Assembly (NCBI GenBank): GCA_023662835.1
Contig: JAMPII010000022.1
Coordinates: 1 to 35,869 of the forward strand
Origin: Muribaculaceae bacterium
Lineage (GTDB): Bacteria > Bacteroidota > Bacteroidia > Bacteroidales > Muribaculaceae
Direction: 5' to 3'
Length of the DNA stretch: 35,869 nucleotides
Shown: one piece after another, positions 1 to 6,964 of the stretch
Layout: the number at the start of each line of letters is the position of its first letter
Numbering within the stretch: the first letter of the stretch is position 1
Translations under genes and position numbers: made by a program
The notes under the pieces: generated by a model
What the model was told of the DNA's origin: nothing
Database searches by the model: none
The model's input: only the letters and a program-made list of their open reading frames with translations

Positions 1-130
1 TGTCCGGCCCCGGACAGTGCTTTTCGCCGAGTCTCGTCAGTCACGATGCCCGCATTGCTCCTTCCTCAACTCGCGAAAATCACTCGCCCGGAGCCGCCCT
101 AGCGGCCCTGAAATTTTATGATATGGGCCC
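1..130. repeat. GC-rich, hairpin-rich non-coding segment, possibly a dispersed repeat
   Basis: This stretch is about 65% G+C over 1-110, clearly above its surroundings. It starts with a near-perfect palindrome with 7-base arms at 1-7 and 10-16, and holds a GCCGC/GCGGC hairpin with a CCTA loop at 93-106. No open frame of useful length crosses it. It lies beyond the 3' end of the M3 peptidase gene. Sitting at the very end of the window, it could be a repeat at which an assembly broke; I have a weak recollection of similar sequences recurring in Muribaculaceae genomes. A structured RNA or the edge of a mobile element are alternatives. Confidence 0.35.
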
Positions 131-172
131 TTAGCCTTGTGCTGAACTTTTCTTTGTAACTGGGAACTCAAT

Positions 173-2329
173 TTATTTGTTCTCTGAGTTGTTTACTTTT
201 ATTGTTTTCGATTCTATCAAACCGCGATTGCGGAGCAATGCTTCGGGAGTGGGCTTGCGGCCGCGGAATTTAACAAACAGATCCATTGGGTCGTCGCTAC
301 CACCCTTTTCAAGTATGTTTTCGCGGAACGATTTTGCTGTCTCAGCATCGAAGATGCCTTTTTCTTTGAATAGTTCAAAACCGTCGGTATCGAGAACTTC
401 AGCCCAAAGATAGGTGTAATAACCGCAGGAGTATTCGTCGCTTCCGAAAATATGTTTGAAATAGGGGCTTCGATAGCGGTATTGAACTTCTCCAGGCATG
501 TTAAGCTGCGATGCTACCTGACGCTCAAATGCTTCCACGTCGATTGAATCGGTGTCTGTCAACTGTCCCCATTTAAGGTCGAGTAATGCGGCACCGGCAA
601 GTTCTGTTGTTGTGAAACCCTGATTGTGGGTTGATGCTGCTTCGAGTTTTGCAATAAGTTCGTCGGGAATAACCTCTCCTGTTTTATAATGGCGCGCAAA
701 CGATTTCAATAATTCTGGTTCCATGGCCCAATGTTCGTGGATTTGTGATGGAAGCTCAACAAAGTCACGGTCGGTGTTTGTGCCTGCCTGACTTTTGTAT
801 TTCGCCCGTGACAGCATCCCGTGTAGGCCGTGCCCAAATTCGTGGAACATAGTTTCAACATTGTCAATTGACAGTAGGGCAGGGGTGTCGCCTGTTGGGC
901 TGTTGAAGTTGCAAACATTATATATGATAGGACGATGGGCGGTACCGTTGTCGTCAACAAACGATCCTTTGAATTCGCTCATCCATGCGCCTTGTCGTTT
1001 GCTCGGACGAGCAAAATAGTCGGTCATGAAAACGGCGACATGCTTATTGTCGGCATCAAGCACATCGAAAACTTTCACTTCAGGATAATACTTGGGCGCA
1101 TCAGGCATCTCCACAAACTTGATGCCATAAAGACGATTGGCCATCTCAAATATGCCTTTATGCACGTTTTCAAGCGAGAAATATTGGCTGACAACGTCCT
1201 CGTCAAGATCATATTTAGCCTTGCGCACTTTTTCGGCATAATAGTAATAATCCCAAGGTTCGATTTTAAACGTATTGCCTTCTTTATTGCTGAGAGCCTG
1301 CATTTCTGCAACTTCCTCTCCAACTTTTGCTATGGCCGGTTTCCAGATTTGCATCAGCAGATCTTCGGCGTTTTTAACATTCTTAGCCATAACCTTTTCG
1401 GTCATATATTCGGCATAGTTGTTGTAGCCAAGAAGTTTTGCTTTACGAGCGCGGTTCTTGACGATTTCGGAAATCACCGGGTAGTTATTGTATTGTCCGC
1501 TTGATGCTTGGGTTGTATATGCAGTGTAAATATCCTTGCGGAGGTTGCGATCGTTGGCAAACTGGAGTACGGGCAAGCGACTTGGCGCATGCATAGTGAA
1601 TACCCATTTGTCTGGCATGCCATTGTCAATGGCTTTCTGTTTGGCTGAAGCAACAATGTTTGCTGGCAATCCCGACAATCGGCTTTCATCGTCAACTACA
1701 AGTTTGTAACTGTTTGTAGCAGCAAGCAAGTTTTTGTTAAACTTCTGGTACAGGTCGGACAATTTAGCGTTGATAGCTTTCAGCTCCTGCTGATCCTGTG
1801 CGTTAAGTAGAGCGCCGGAACGAACCATCGATTTGTACGCTTTTTCTACTGCTAACATCTGAGCCTTGTCGTATCCGGCACTTTCGCGATTGTCATACAA
1901 TGCTTTTATTCGTTTGAACAAATCGGGGTTCATCGAAATCTCGTCGTTATGGGACGTCAGCATAGGGTAGAATTTCTCACCTACAGCTGTCAACTCGGGT
2001 GATGAATTCGACTCATCAAGAGCAAGAAACACGTAACAAACTTTTTCAAGAATGTTGCCGCTGTGGTCGAGAGCAACAAGCGTGTTCTCAAAAGTCGGTT
2101 TTTCCTTGTTCGATATAATAGCTGCAACGTTTTTGTTTTGCTCAGCAATACCGACTTCCAATGCCGGCAAATAGTGCTCGGCTTTTATTTCTTCGAATGG
2201 CGGTATCTCGTACTTGGTGGCGTACGGTTTTAAGAACGGGTTTTGTTCCATTTGTAATGTTTTGTCAGTGGCGGCCGTTGCGGTTAAGCCCATCGCCAGC
2301 ACAGTGGAGATAAATAATTTTTTTGTCAT
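173..2329 (-). CDS. dcp: M3 family metallopeptidase (peptidyl-dipeptidase Dcp-like)
   Basis: This is a zinc metallopeptidase of the thimet oligopeptidase/Dcp family that trims short peptides, probably removing C-terminal dipeptides. The 718-residue length suits the family. The zinc site HEFGH is at residues 496-500 and the likely third ligand is the Glu in DFVELPSQ (about residue 525). The C-terminal region is rich in Tyr and Gly, as in this family. The first 20 residues form a basic then hydrophobic stretch ending in Ala-Thr-Ala-Ala, so a signal peptide and a periplasmic location are likely. The start codon lies 27 bases after the stop of the EEP-family gene, so it is probably the last gene of the rhomboid-rhomboid-EEP-dcp run. 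A 12-base palindrome covers the start codon (2328-2339). Dcp versus oligopeptidase A cannot be settled from sequence alone. Confidence 0.9.
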   Translation of the reverse strand: MTKKLFISTVLAMGLTATAATDKTLQMEQNPFLKPYATKYEIPPFEEIKAEHYLPALEVGIAEQNKNVAAIISNKEKPTFENTLVALDHSGNILEKVCYVFLALDESNSSPELTAVGEKFYPMLTSHNDEISMNPDLFKRIKALYDNRESAGYDKAQMLAVEKAYKSMVRSGALLNAQDQQELKAINAKLSDLYQKFNKNLLAATNSYKLVVDDESRLSGLPANIVASAKQKAIDNGMPDKWVFTMHAPSRLPVLQFANDRNLRKDIYTAYTTQASSGQYNNYPVISEIVKNRARKAKLLGYNNYAEYMTEKVMAKNVKNAEDLLMQIWKPAIAKVGEEVAEMQALSNKEGNTFKIEPWDYYYYAEKVRKAKYDLDEDVVSQYFSLENVHKGIFEMANRLYGIKFVEMPDAPKYYPEVKVFDVLDADNKHVAVFMTDYFARPSKRQGAWMSEFKGSFVDDNGTAHRPIIYNVCNFNSPTGDTPALLSIDNVETMFHEFGHGLHGMLSRAKYKSQAGTNTDRDFVELPSQIHEHWAMEPELLKSFARHYKTGEVIPDELIAKLEAASTHNQGFTTTELAGAALLDLKWGQLTDTDSIDVEAFERQVASQLNMPGEVQYRYRSPYFKHIFGSDEYSCGYYTYLWAEVLDTDGFELFKEKGIFDAETAKSFRENILEKGGSDDPMDLFVKFRGRKPTPEALLRNRGLIESKTIKVNNSENK

Positions 2330-2356
2330 ATTGCAATATTATGTGATTAGAAATTA

Positions 2357-3481
2357 TTAACGTTTGTCACACTGAAATAGTGTTGTCAGGGGATAATGGT
2401 CAGATGTACGTATCGATCCCTTCATAATTGATTTTGCCTTGAAATTCCCGCGGTAGAGAATCTGGTCGATATGAAAATACAGTTTTGAGTCGTTGTAAGT
2501 GGCTATTGGACCAAACGCTGTGTTCGCGTAGGCATCCTGAAGATTACAGTTGTTGCGTAGATAGCGGTACGCGTAACTGCCGCATACATCATTAAAATCA
2601 CCGCAGACGATTATATTTACTGGATTTATTGAGTCGATCATTTTAGCTATGCTGCGACTTTGCTCACCGTGGAGTTTTAGCGACGGAATCAACTTATATT
2701 TTACTTGCACTTTCACTTGGCGCAGGTCGTCGCGCGATGCGTTTTCCTTCTTTGCCATTTCAACATATACCGATTTATCGTCGGGAGTAAGTTGAAACGA
2801 CTCCAGATGGCAGTTTACTAGAAGCAGTGGTTGCTCAAGCATAGGCACATCTACCCAATATGCTTGATAGCTACCCGATTCCCATGGTTGCTGCGGTAAA
2901 TCGATTTTTGTCAGCGGATATCGCGACAAAACCAAATTGCTACTCTTGTAGTTGTGGGGCGAAATGTATGGGTAGAACGCTTTTAGCGAATCGGTTTGTG
3001 AGGCATTCTGCTGTAATATGCTAGCGCCCTCTTGAACACAAAGAATATCAGCCGAATCGGCCAAAATATATGCTATAGTGCGGTTTCCCCAAGGTTCATA
3101 AATTGTATCCCGAGGCACGTATTCCAGTGTGTTATAGGTCAGGAGTGTGAACTGTGATGAATCGGTTTTTTTCGTATTGGCGTTTATATTGCTGATATTT
3201 AGCGGACAAAATGTTAAAATCGGACCTATGCAAGCCAAGAGTGCTATTAGCCAATATAGCGCCAACCGACGTTTAATTAGTAAATTTAAAATTGTCATAA
3301 CAGTTGCTCCGGCAACTGTGAGTGGGAAAACGAGATTTAGTATTTGAGGTATAACTGTTTTATCCGGATTTATATATCCTCCGTAGGCTGCAATCAGCAA
3401 AATCCCTATCAACAGCACATTAAATGCCGTCCATAATAAGGAAATGGTCCTTTTGCTGAATTTGTATGCCTGGCCTACCAT
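2357..3481 (-). CDS. Membrane-anchored endonuclease/exonuclease/phosphatase family protein
   Basis: The first 95 residues hold three hydrophobic segments (about 14-35, 47-68 and 73-92). The rest is an EEP-fold domain related to DNase I, exonuclease III and sphingomyelinases. The metal and catalytic motifs are present: TYNT near 115, the Glu of CVQEGA, the His of VNCHLES, the Asp-Asn pair of CGDFND, and the closing SDHYPL. The domain is expected to hydrolyse phosphodiester bonds and, after three membrane segments, probably faces the periplasm. Whether its substrate is nucleic acid or lipid cannot be read from the sequence. It starts 9 bases after the rhomboid gene stops, so the two are co-transcribed. 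Such three-helix EEP proteins are common in Bacteroidota. Confidence 0.85.
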   Translation of the reverse strand: MVGQAYKFSKRTISLLWTAFNVLLIGILLIAAYGGYINPDKTVIPQILNLVFPLTVAGATVMTILNLLIKRRLALYWLIALLACIGPILTFCPLNISNINANTKKTDSSQFTLLTYNTLEYVPRDTIYEPWGNRTIAYILADSADILCVQEGASILQQNASQTDSLKAFYPYISPHNYKSSNLVLSRYPLTKIDLPQQPWESGSYQAYWVDVPMLEQPLLLVNCHLESFQLTPDDKSVYVEMAKKENASRDDLRQVKVQVKYKLIPSLKLHGEQSRSIAKMIDSINPVNIIVCGDFNDVCGSYAYRYLRNNCNLQDAYANTAFGPIATYNDSKLYFHIDQILYRGNFKAKSIMKGSIRTSDHYPLTTLFQCDKR

Positions 3482-3490
3482 ATAACTAAC

Positions 3491-4354
3491 TTATTGTCGG
3501 GATGATAATTTACGGCTTAATTCGTTTAACTGTGATTTCTCAGTGATGGTGAGCGACGAATAACCTGAACGTCGTATTTTGTCGAGCAACATATCTAGTT
3601 GCTCACGATCTGATATGTTCCTGTAGTGGCCATGTTGGCTAATGGTTGGCCTGCGTCTGGTTACAGGGCCTATATTATTTACAATTTTGTCGAGCAATTT
3701 GTTGAGGGGCTTAGTTATGTCGATACCTTTTTTCTGCATTACCGCAAAAACTACGCCCATTAGTGCGCCTCCGATGTGCGCAATGTGGCCGCCACTGTTC
3801 ACGCCTACGACACTGAGCATGTCAATGACAATTGTGACCACCGCAATCCATTTAACTGCTACATCGCCAAAAAGAAATAGCGACACTTTATAGTCGGGAT
3901 GTAAAATTGAAGCTGCGGTCACTATTGCTATTACTGCCGCCGACGATCCGATAAGCAAACCATTAATCTGAAAAACACTGTATGCAACCATGAATAGCAT
4001 ACCGCCGGCTATGCCTCCATAGATGTATAATGCTGCAAGACGCTTCGATGTGTCGGCTAGCATAAAAATTTGGCCAAACCAATATAGCCAAATCATATTG
4101 AACAACAGATGGAAAATGTCGTATTGAACAAACATGTATGTTAATATGCTCCATGGCTGCTTTATAAACATTGACAACGAAGATGGCAATTCAAGCCAAT
4201 TCAGAACATAACGCGCCAGCGGACTGTTCATCATCCCCAGTATGAATGTGGCTATATGCAAAAGCAGAAATATGGCAACGTTAATATATATAATGCGGTT
4301 CAACAGGGATCCGTAGTGCCACTTATTTCGTAATATCTTAATAATATCCGCCAT
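3491..4354 (-). CDS. Rhomboid family intramembrane serine protease (287 aa, GSSA variant)
   Basis: A polytopic membrane protein with the rhomboid pattern. It has HLLFN in the second core helix (H82, N86), a serine motif around residues 136-139 that reads GSSA instead of the usual GxSG, and the dyad histidine in HIAHIGG (H193). S138 and H193 would form the Ser-His dyad that cleaves within membrane helices. A soluble tail of about 75 residues follows the last helix (215-287), basic and ending in a short helical segment, likely cytosolic. Its start lies 17 bases inside the end of the preceding rhomboid gene, which implies translational coupling. Substrates are unknown. The Ala after the catalytic Ser is unusual but compatible with activity. 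Confidence 0.88.
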   Translation of the reverse strand: MADIIKILRNKWHYGSLLNRIIYINVAIFLLLHIATFILGMMNSPLARYVLNWLELPSSLSMFIKQPWSILTYMFVQYDIFHLLFNMIWLYWFGQIFMLADTSKRLAALYIYGGIAGGMLFMVAYSVFQINGLLIGSSAAVIAIVTAASILHPDYKVSLFLFGDVAVKWIAVVTIVIDMLSVVGVNSGGHIAHIGGALMGVVFAVMQKKGIDITKPLNKLLDKIVNNIGPVTRRRPTISQHGHYRNISDREQLDMLLDKIRRSGYSSLTITEKSQLNELSRKLSSRQ

Positions 4355-5114
4355 TTCCTCTGAATAAGCCTTTGTGTTTCCAGTAGAGTATGATCAAAAA
4401 TCCAAAAATCATTCCTCCAAGATGTGCAAAATGAGCCACACCGTCGTTTGCCGACGACAAGCCGAGGGCAATCTCTATAGCGCCATAGCCTAAAACCATC
4501 CATTTTGCTTTGATAGGAACCGGAATAAACATCAAAAACAACGGCATGTTCGGAAAAAGCATTCCGAATGCCAGCAAAACTCCATATATGGCTCCCGAAG
4601 CTCCTACGGTTACGAGTGCGTTCTCAATAGTTGCCGAAAGGTGTTGTATCTGCGATTGCGATATGGAACTGAGAGCTTGCTGCATTGTCAGGTTGCTATG
4701 TGAGGCATATTCGGCTATAATCATTTGAATACGATTATCAACGAAACTGTCTACCATAAGCGCCCAAACGCCCTCCTGAATAAGTGCGGCTCCCAATCCA
4801 CATGAAATATAGTAAAAAAGGAATTTTCGGGGTCCCATAACTCGTTCTAACGTAATGCCAAACATGAAAAGTGTGAACATGTTGAAAAACAAGTGGGCAA
4901 TACCGCTAGTGGAGTGTATGAACATATATGTGAACAGCTGAGCCGGGTTGAAATCGATTGCGTTCAGATAATGGAGTCCACAGTATTTAACAACATTGTC
5001 GGCAAACTCGCCGGGTATGAGCATCATCGCCAGCCATATTATCACGTTTGATATAATCAAGTTTTTGGTTACTGGTGGCATTGCGCTAAAAAATGAATTA
5101 CCGTTGTATGGCAT
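4338..5114 (-). CDS. Rhomboid family intramembrane serine protease (258 aa)
   Basis: This is the first gene of the rhomboid pair and has the canonical active site: HLFFN (H74, N78), GASGAIYG with the catalytic S173, and HFAHLGG with H231. Between the second and fourth core helices there is an insertion of about 50 mainly polar residues (115-165) that probably sits as an external loop. The protein ends in a Gly/Tyr-rich tail, GNGGYY. Cleavage of transmembrane segments is the family function; no substrate can be inferred. Its 3' end overlaps the next rhomboid start by 17 bases. The adjacent pairing resembles gene duplication, but the two proteins differ outside the motifs. Confidence 0.92.
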   Translation of the reverse strand: MPYNGNSFFSAMPPVTKNLIISNVIIWLAMMLIPGEFADNVVKYCGLHYLNAIDFNPAQLFTYMFIHSTSGIAHLFFNMFTLFMFGITLERVMGPRKFLFYYISCGLGAALIQEGVWALMVDSFVDNRIQMIIAEYASHSNLTMQQALSSISQSQIQHLSATIENALVTVGASGAIYGVLLAFGMLFPNMPLFLMFIPVPIKAKWMVLGYGAIEIALGLSSANDGVAHFAHLGGMIFGFLIILYWKHKGLFRGNGGYY

Positions 5115-5203
5115 TTTGCTTGAGTTTTGGAGTTTGTTGATTAGACTGTTATTAAGTTATAATTTTAGTCAACATATAGTCGTTAAACAACCTTTATATC
5201 AAT

Positions 5204-5236
5204 AGCCACACCCGTATTTTCCATTCGAGTGTGGCT
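5204..5236 (-). terminator. Stem-loop after the M23 peptidase gene
   Basis: Inverted repeat AGCCACAC (5204-5211) and GTGTGGCT (5229-5236), lying between the M23 gene stop (5282) and the rhomboid gene start (5114) on the minus strand. The T-run after the stem is poor (ATTGATATAA), so it may end transcription weakly or only stabilise a 3' end. Confidence 0.5.
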
Positions 5237-5281
5237 TAGTAAAATTTATTACGTAATATTAGTTGTTTTGTAGCGTGGTAG

Positions 5282-6217
5282 CTAGTTCAGTTTCAACTTT
5301 TGGCCGATTGACAATTTGTCGTTTCTAATTCCGTTCAGTTTGCGAAGCTTAGCCACGGTTGTACCATTGGCGCGTGCAATCTTATCAAGAGTATCACCCT
5401 TTTTTACCTTGTAAGTTCCGGTTGAGGCTATCGCTGTGCTTTTTTTAGTTGTTGTCGTTTTGGGCGAGTAGTCACGTGCTTTTGTGTAATTGCTCTTGTT
5501 GAAAGTGTAAACGTCGGTGTGGGTTGTCTTGTTGTTGAAGTCGAATATGGCTGCAGGGTTTATAGCATAGCCCATGTAGCGAGTCTCGAAGTGTAGATGA
5601 GGCCCTGTAGAACGGCCTGTGTTGCCTCCAAGTGCTATAGGAGTGCCGGCCTTTACGTATTCGCCTGGTTCAACAAGAAATTTCGATAAGTGACCATATA
5701 TGGTTTCAAAACCATCTTTATGGGTTAGAATTACGTAATATCCGTAGCCTTTGCGCTCGAATTTTGTTAGGCGCACGTAGCCGGAGAATGCAGCGCGTAT
5801 GGTGTCGCCAATCTGAACTTTCAAATCGATTCCTTTGTGAGTGCGGCGAAAACGTTTTCGGTAGCCATAAGGTGATGTAACATATCCCATTGTTGGCATA
5901 CAAAATTCGCTTACATCAATGTCGGCTGTTGCGGGAACTTCCAGATTGCGGAACGGGTTTACGGTTTGGTCGTTTTTGTATGTCTCGTAAAGATCGTTTT
6001 CAGGCATTTCCTCTTCGCGGAAAATGCCGTCCATGTAATCGAGTGTTTCTTGAAGCTTTATTTCCGACGAAACGGATTTTTGCATTGCAAGGAGCGTCTC
6101 GTGGTTAGCGTTATGCTGCGCCGGACGACGCAGTTCCTGCGCAAAGGAGGAGCCGCTTAATGCTATTGCAAAGAATGCCGGGAGAGCCAGTCGGGTAATT
6201 GTTTGTTTTAATTGCAT
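5282..6217 (-). CDS. Secreted M23 peptidase with C-terminal LysM domain
   Basis: A cell-wall endopeptidase of the LytM/M23 type. A signal peptide covers residues 1-27 (hydrophobic core, then SSFAQ). The M23 domain spans about 107-225 with all zinc ligands and catalytic residues present: H127 and D131 in HKGIDL, and H207 and H209 in HLHFE. It is therefore predicted to be active, not a degenerate LytM activator. A linker rich in Thr and Lys (about 230-265) leads to one LysM domain (267-311) that binds peptidoglycan. The probable role is cleavage of peptide cross-links during wall growth or division. The start is 24 bases after the ndk stop, so read-through from ndk is possible. Confidence 0.93.
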   Translation of the reverse strand: MQLKQTITRLALPAFFAIALSGSSFAQELRRPAQHNANHETLLAMQKSVSSEIKLQETLDYMDGIFREEEMPENDLYETYKNDQTVNPFRNLEVPATADIDVSEFCMPTMGYVTSPYGYRKRFRRTHKGIDLKVQIGDTIRAAFSGYVRLTKFERKGYGYYVILTHKDGFETIYGHLSKFLVEPGEYVKAGTPIALGGNTGRSTGPHLHFETRYMGYAINPAAIFDFNNKTTHTDVYTFNKSNYTKARDYSPKTTTTKKSTAIASTGTYKVKKGDTLDKIARANGTTVAKLRKLNGIRNDKLSIGQKLKLN

Positions 6218-6241
6218 TTCTTTTGTTTATTTCTTTGTCGG

Positions 6242-6703
6242 TCACATCTCATCCGGAGCGTAGTAGAAGCGGAAATCGGAGGGCTTGTAGTCGAGTATTT
6301 CACCCTGCTTGAAGAAGCGCTTTAGCTCAATTTGTCCATTTTCTACGCTGTCGGAGGCGTGAACAACATTCTCTTGACCACTCATGGAATAGTCGCCTCG
6401 TATAGTCCCCGGCAGGGCTTTGCGCCCGTTTGTGGCTCCTGTCATCAGTCGTACAACTTCAACTGCATCTTTGCCTTCAATGCACATAACAATGACCGGT
6501 GTGGCCATCATTGATTGTAATAAATCGGGGAAAAATGGTTTGTTAGCTAGATGAGCATAGTGCTCTCGCAAAATTGCTTCATCCAATTGCATCATTTTCA
6601 TTCCGATGATAAACAATCCTTTACGCTCGAATCGGGAAATTATTTCTCCTATAAGGCCGCGGTGAACGGCTGCCGGTTTAATTATAACTAAGGTCTGCTC
6701 CAT
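6242..6703 (-). CDS. ndk: Nucleoside diphosphate kinase
   Basis: This enzyme moves the gamma phosphate from ATP to nucleoside diphosphates through a phospho-histidine. With the start at 6703 the protein has 153 residues and begins METL-like (MEQTLVIIKP), as in Bacteroides homologues; an upstream in-frame ATG at 6727 would add eight residues not expected in the family. The phosphoacceptor is H115 in NVVHASDS, and the TNGRKALPGTIRGDY stretch matches the nucleotide-binding region. A good -7 box (TATATTTG, 6745-6752) lies about 40 bases upstream of the 6703 start and would leave almost no leader for the earlier start. Confidence 0.95.
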   Translation of the reverse strand: MEQTLVIIKPAAVHRGLIGEIISRFERKGLFIIGMKMMQLDEAILREHYAHLANKPFFPDLLQSMMATPVIVMCIEGKDAVEVVRLMTGATNGRKALPGTIRGDYSMSGQENVVHASDSVENGQIELKRFFKQGEILDYKPSDFRFYYAPDEM

Positions 6704-6744
6704 GATATGTTCCAGATTTTTTAACATTCAAATGGTTAGCAATC

Positions 6745-6775
6745 CAAATATAAGAAAAATTAGACTACTACAGAA
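6745..6775 (-). promoter_or_regulatory. Probable ndk promoter (Bacteroidota type)
   Basis: On the minus strand TATATTTG (6745-6752) matches the -7 consensus TAnnTTTG exactly. A partial -33 box, TCTG (6771-6774), lies 18 bases upstream. Transcription would start near 6738, giving a leader of about 35 bases. Confidence 0.5.
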
Positions 6776-6782
6776 TAATAAC

Positions 6783-6826
6783 AACCACAAAAAATGTGAA
6801 AGGTTCTAAATGTGACCTTTGTGGTT
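6783..6826. other. Nested inverted and direct repeats upstream of ndk
   Basis: AACCACAAA (6783-6791) pairs with TTTGTGGTT (6818-6826). Inside lie AAAGGT (6799-6804) and ACCTTT (6815-6820), which share three bases with the outer arm. AAATGTGA occurs twice in direct orientation 16 bases apart (6792-6799, 6808-6815). The element lies upstream of the predicted ndk promoter and 138 bases downstream of the recG stop. It could be an operator or a poor terminator for recG. Confidence 0.35.
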
Positions 6827-6856
6827 ATGTAAACGCCAGTCTATTAGCGTGTTGGT

Positions 6857-6880
6857 AAAATATGTTATATAACATGTTTT
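6857..6880. other. 24-base near-perfect AT-rich palindrome between recG and ndk
   Basis: ATGTTATATAACAT (6862-6875) is a perfect 14-base palindrome. With the flanking AAAA (6857-6860) and TTTT (6877-6880) it extends to 24 bases with a single mismatched pair. It is symmetric enough to be a dimeric repressor site. As an AT-only hairpin with U-tracts on both sides it could instead act as a weak bidirectional terminator after recG. Confidence 0.4.
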
Positions 6881-6964
6881 GCTGTTTTACATTTATTTTA
6901 TATATGACAATAATCTTTGAATGTTAATAGATGTTAATGTTGATGCTTGGCGAATAGAACGTTT

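Noticed and set aside
1-120. Resemblance of the minus strand (GAGGAAGGAGC...GGGC) to an RNase P RNA core
   Set aside because: The universal GAGGAAAGUCCGGGC core is not present and the segment is too short; the similarity is superficial.
935-1504. 189-residue plus-strand frame opposite the M3 peptidase gene
   Set aside because: It lies fully antisense to a gene with intact catalytic motifs and has no recognisable domain or start signal.
6704-6727. Earlier ATG for ndk (6727), adding eight residues
   Set aside because: Family members start at MEQTL-like residues (6703), and the -7 box at 6745-6752 would leave hardly any leader for the earlier start.
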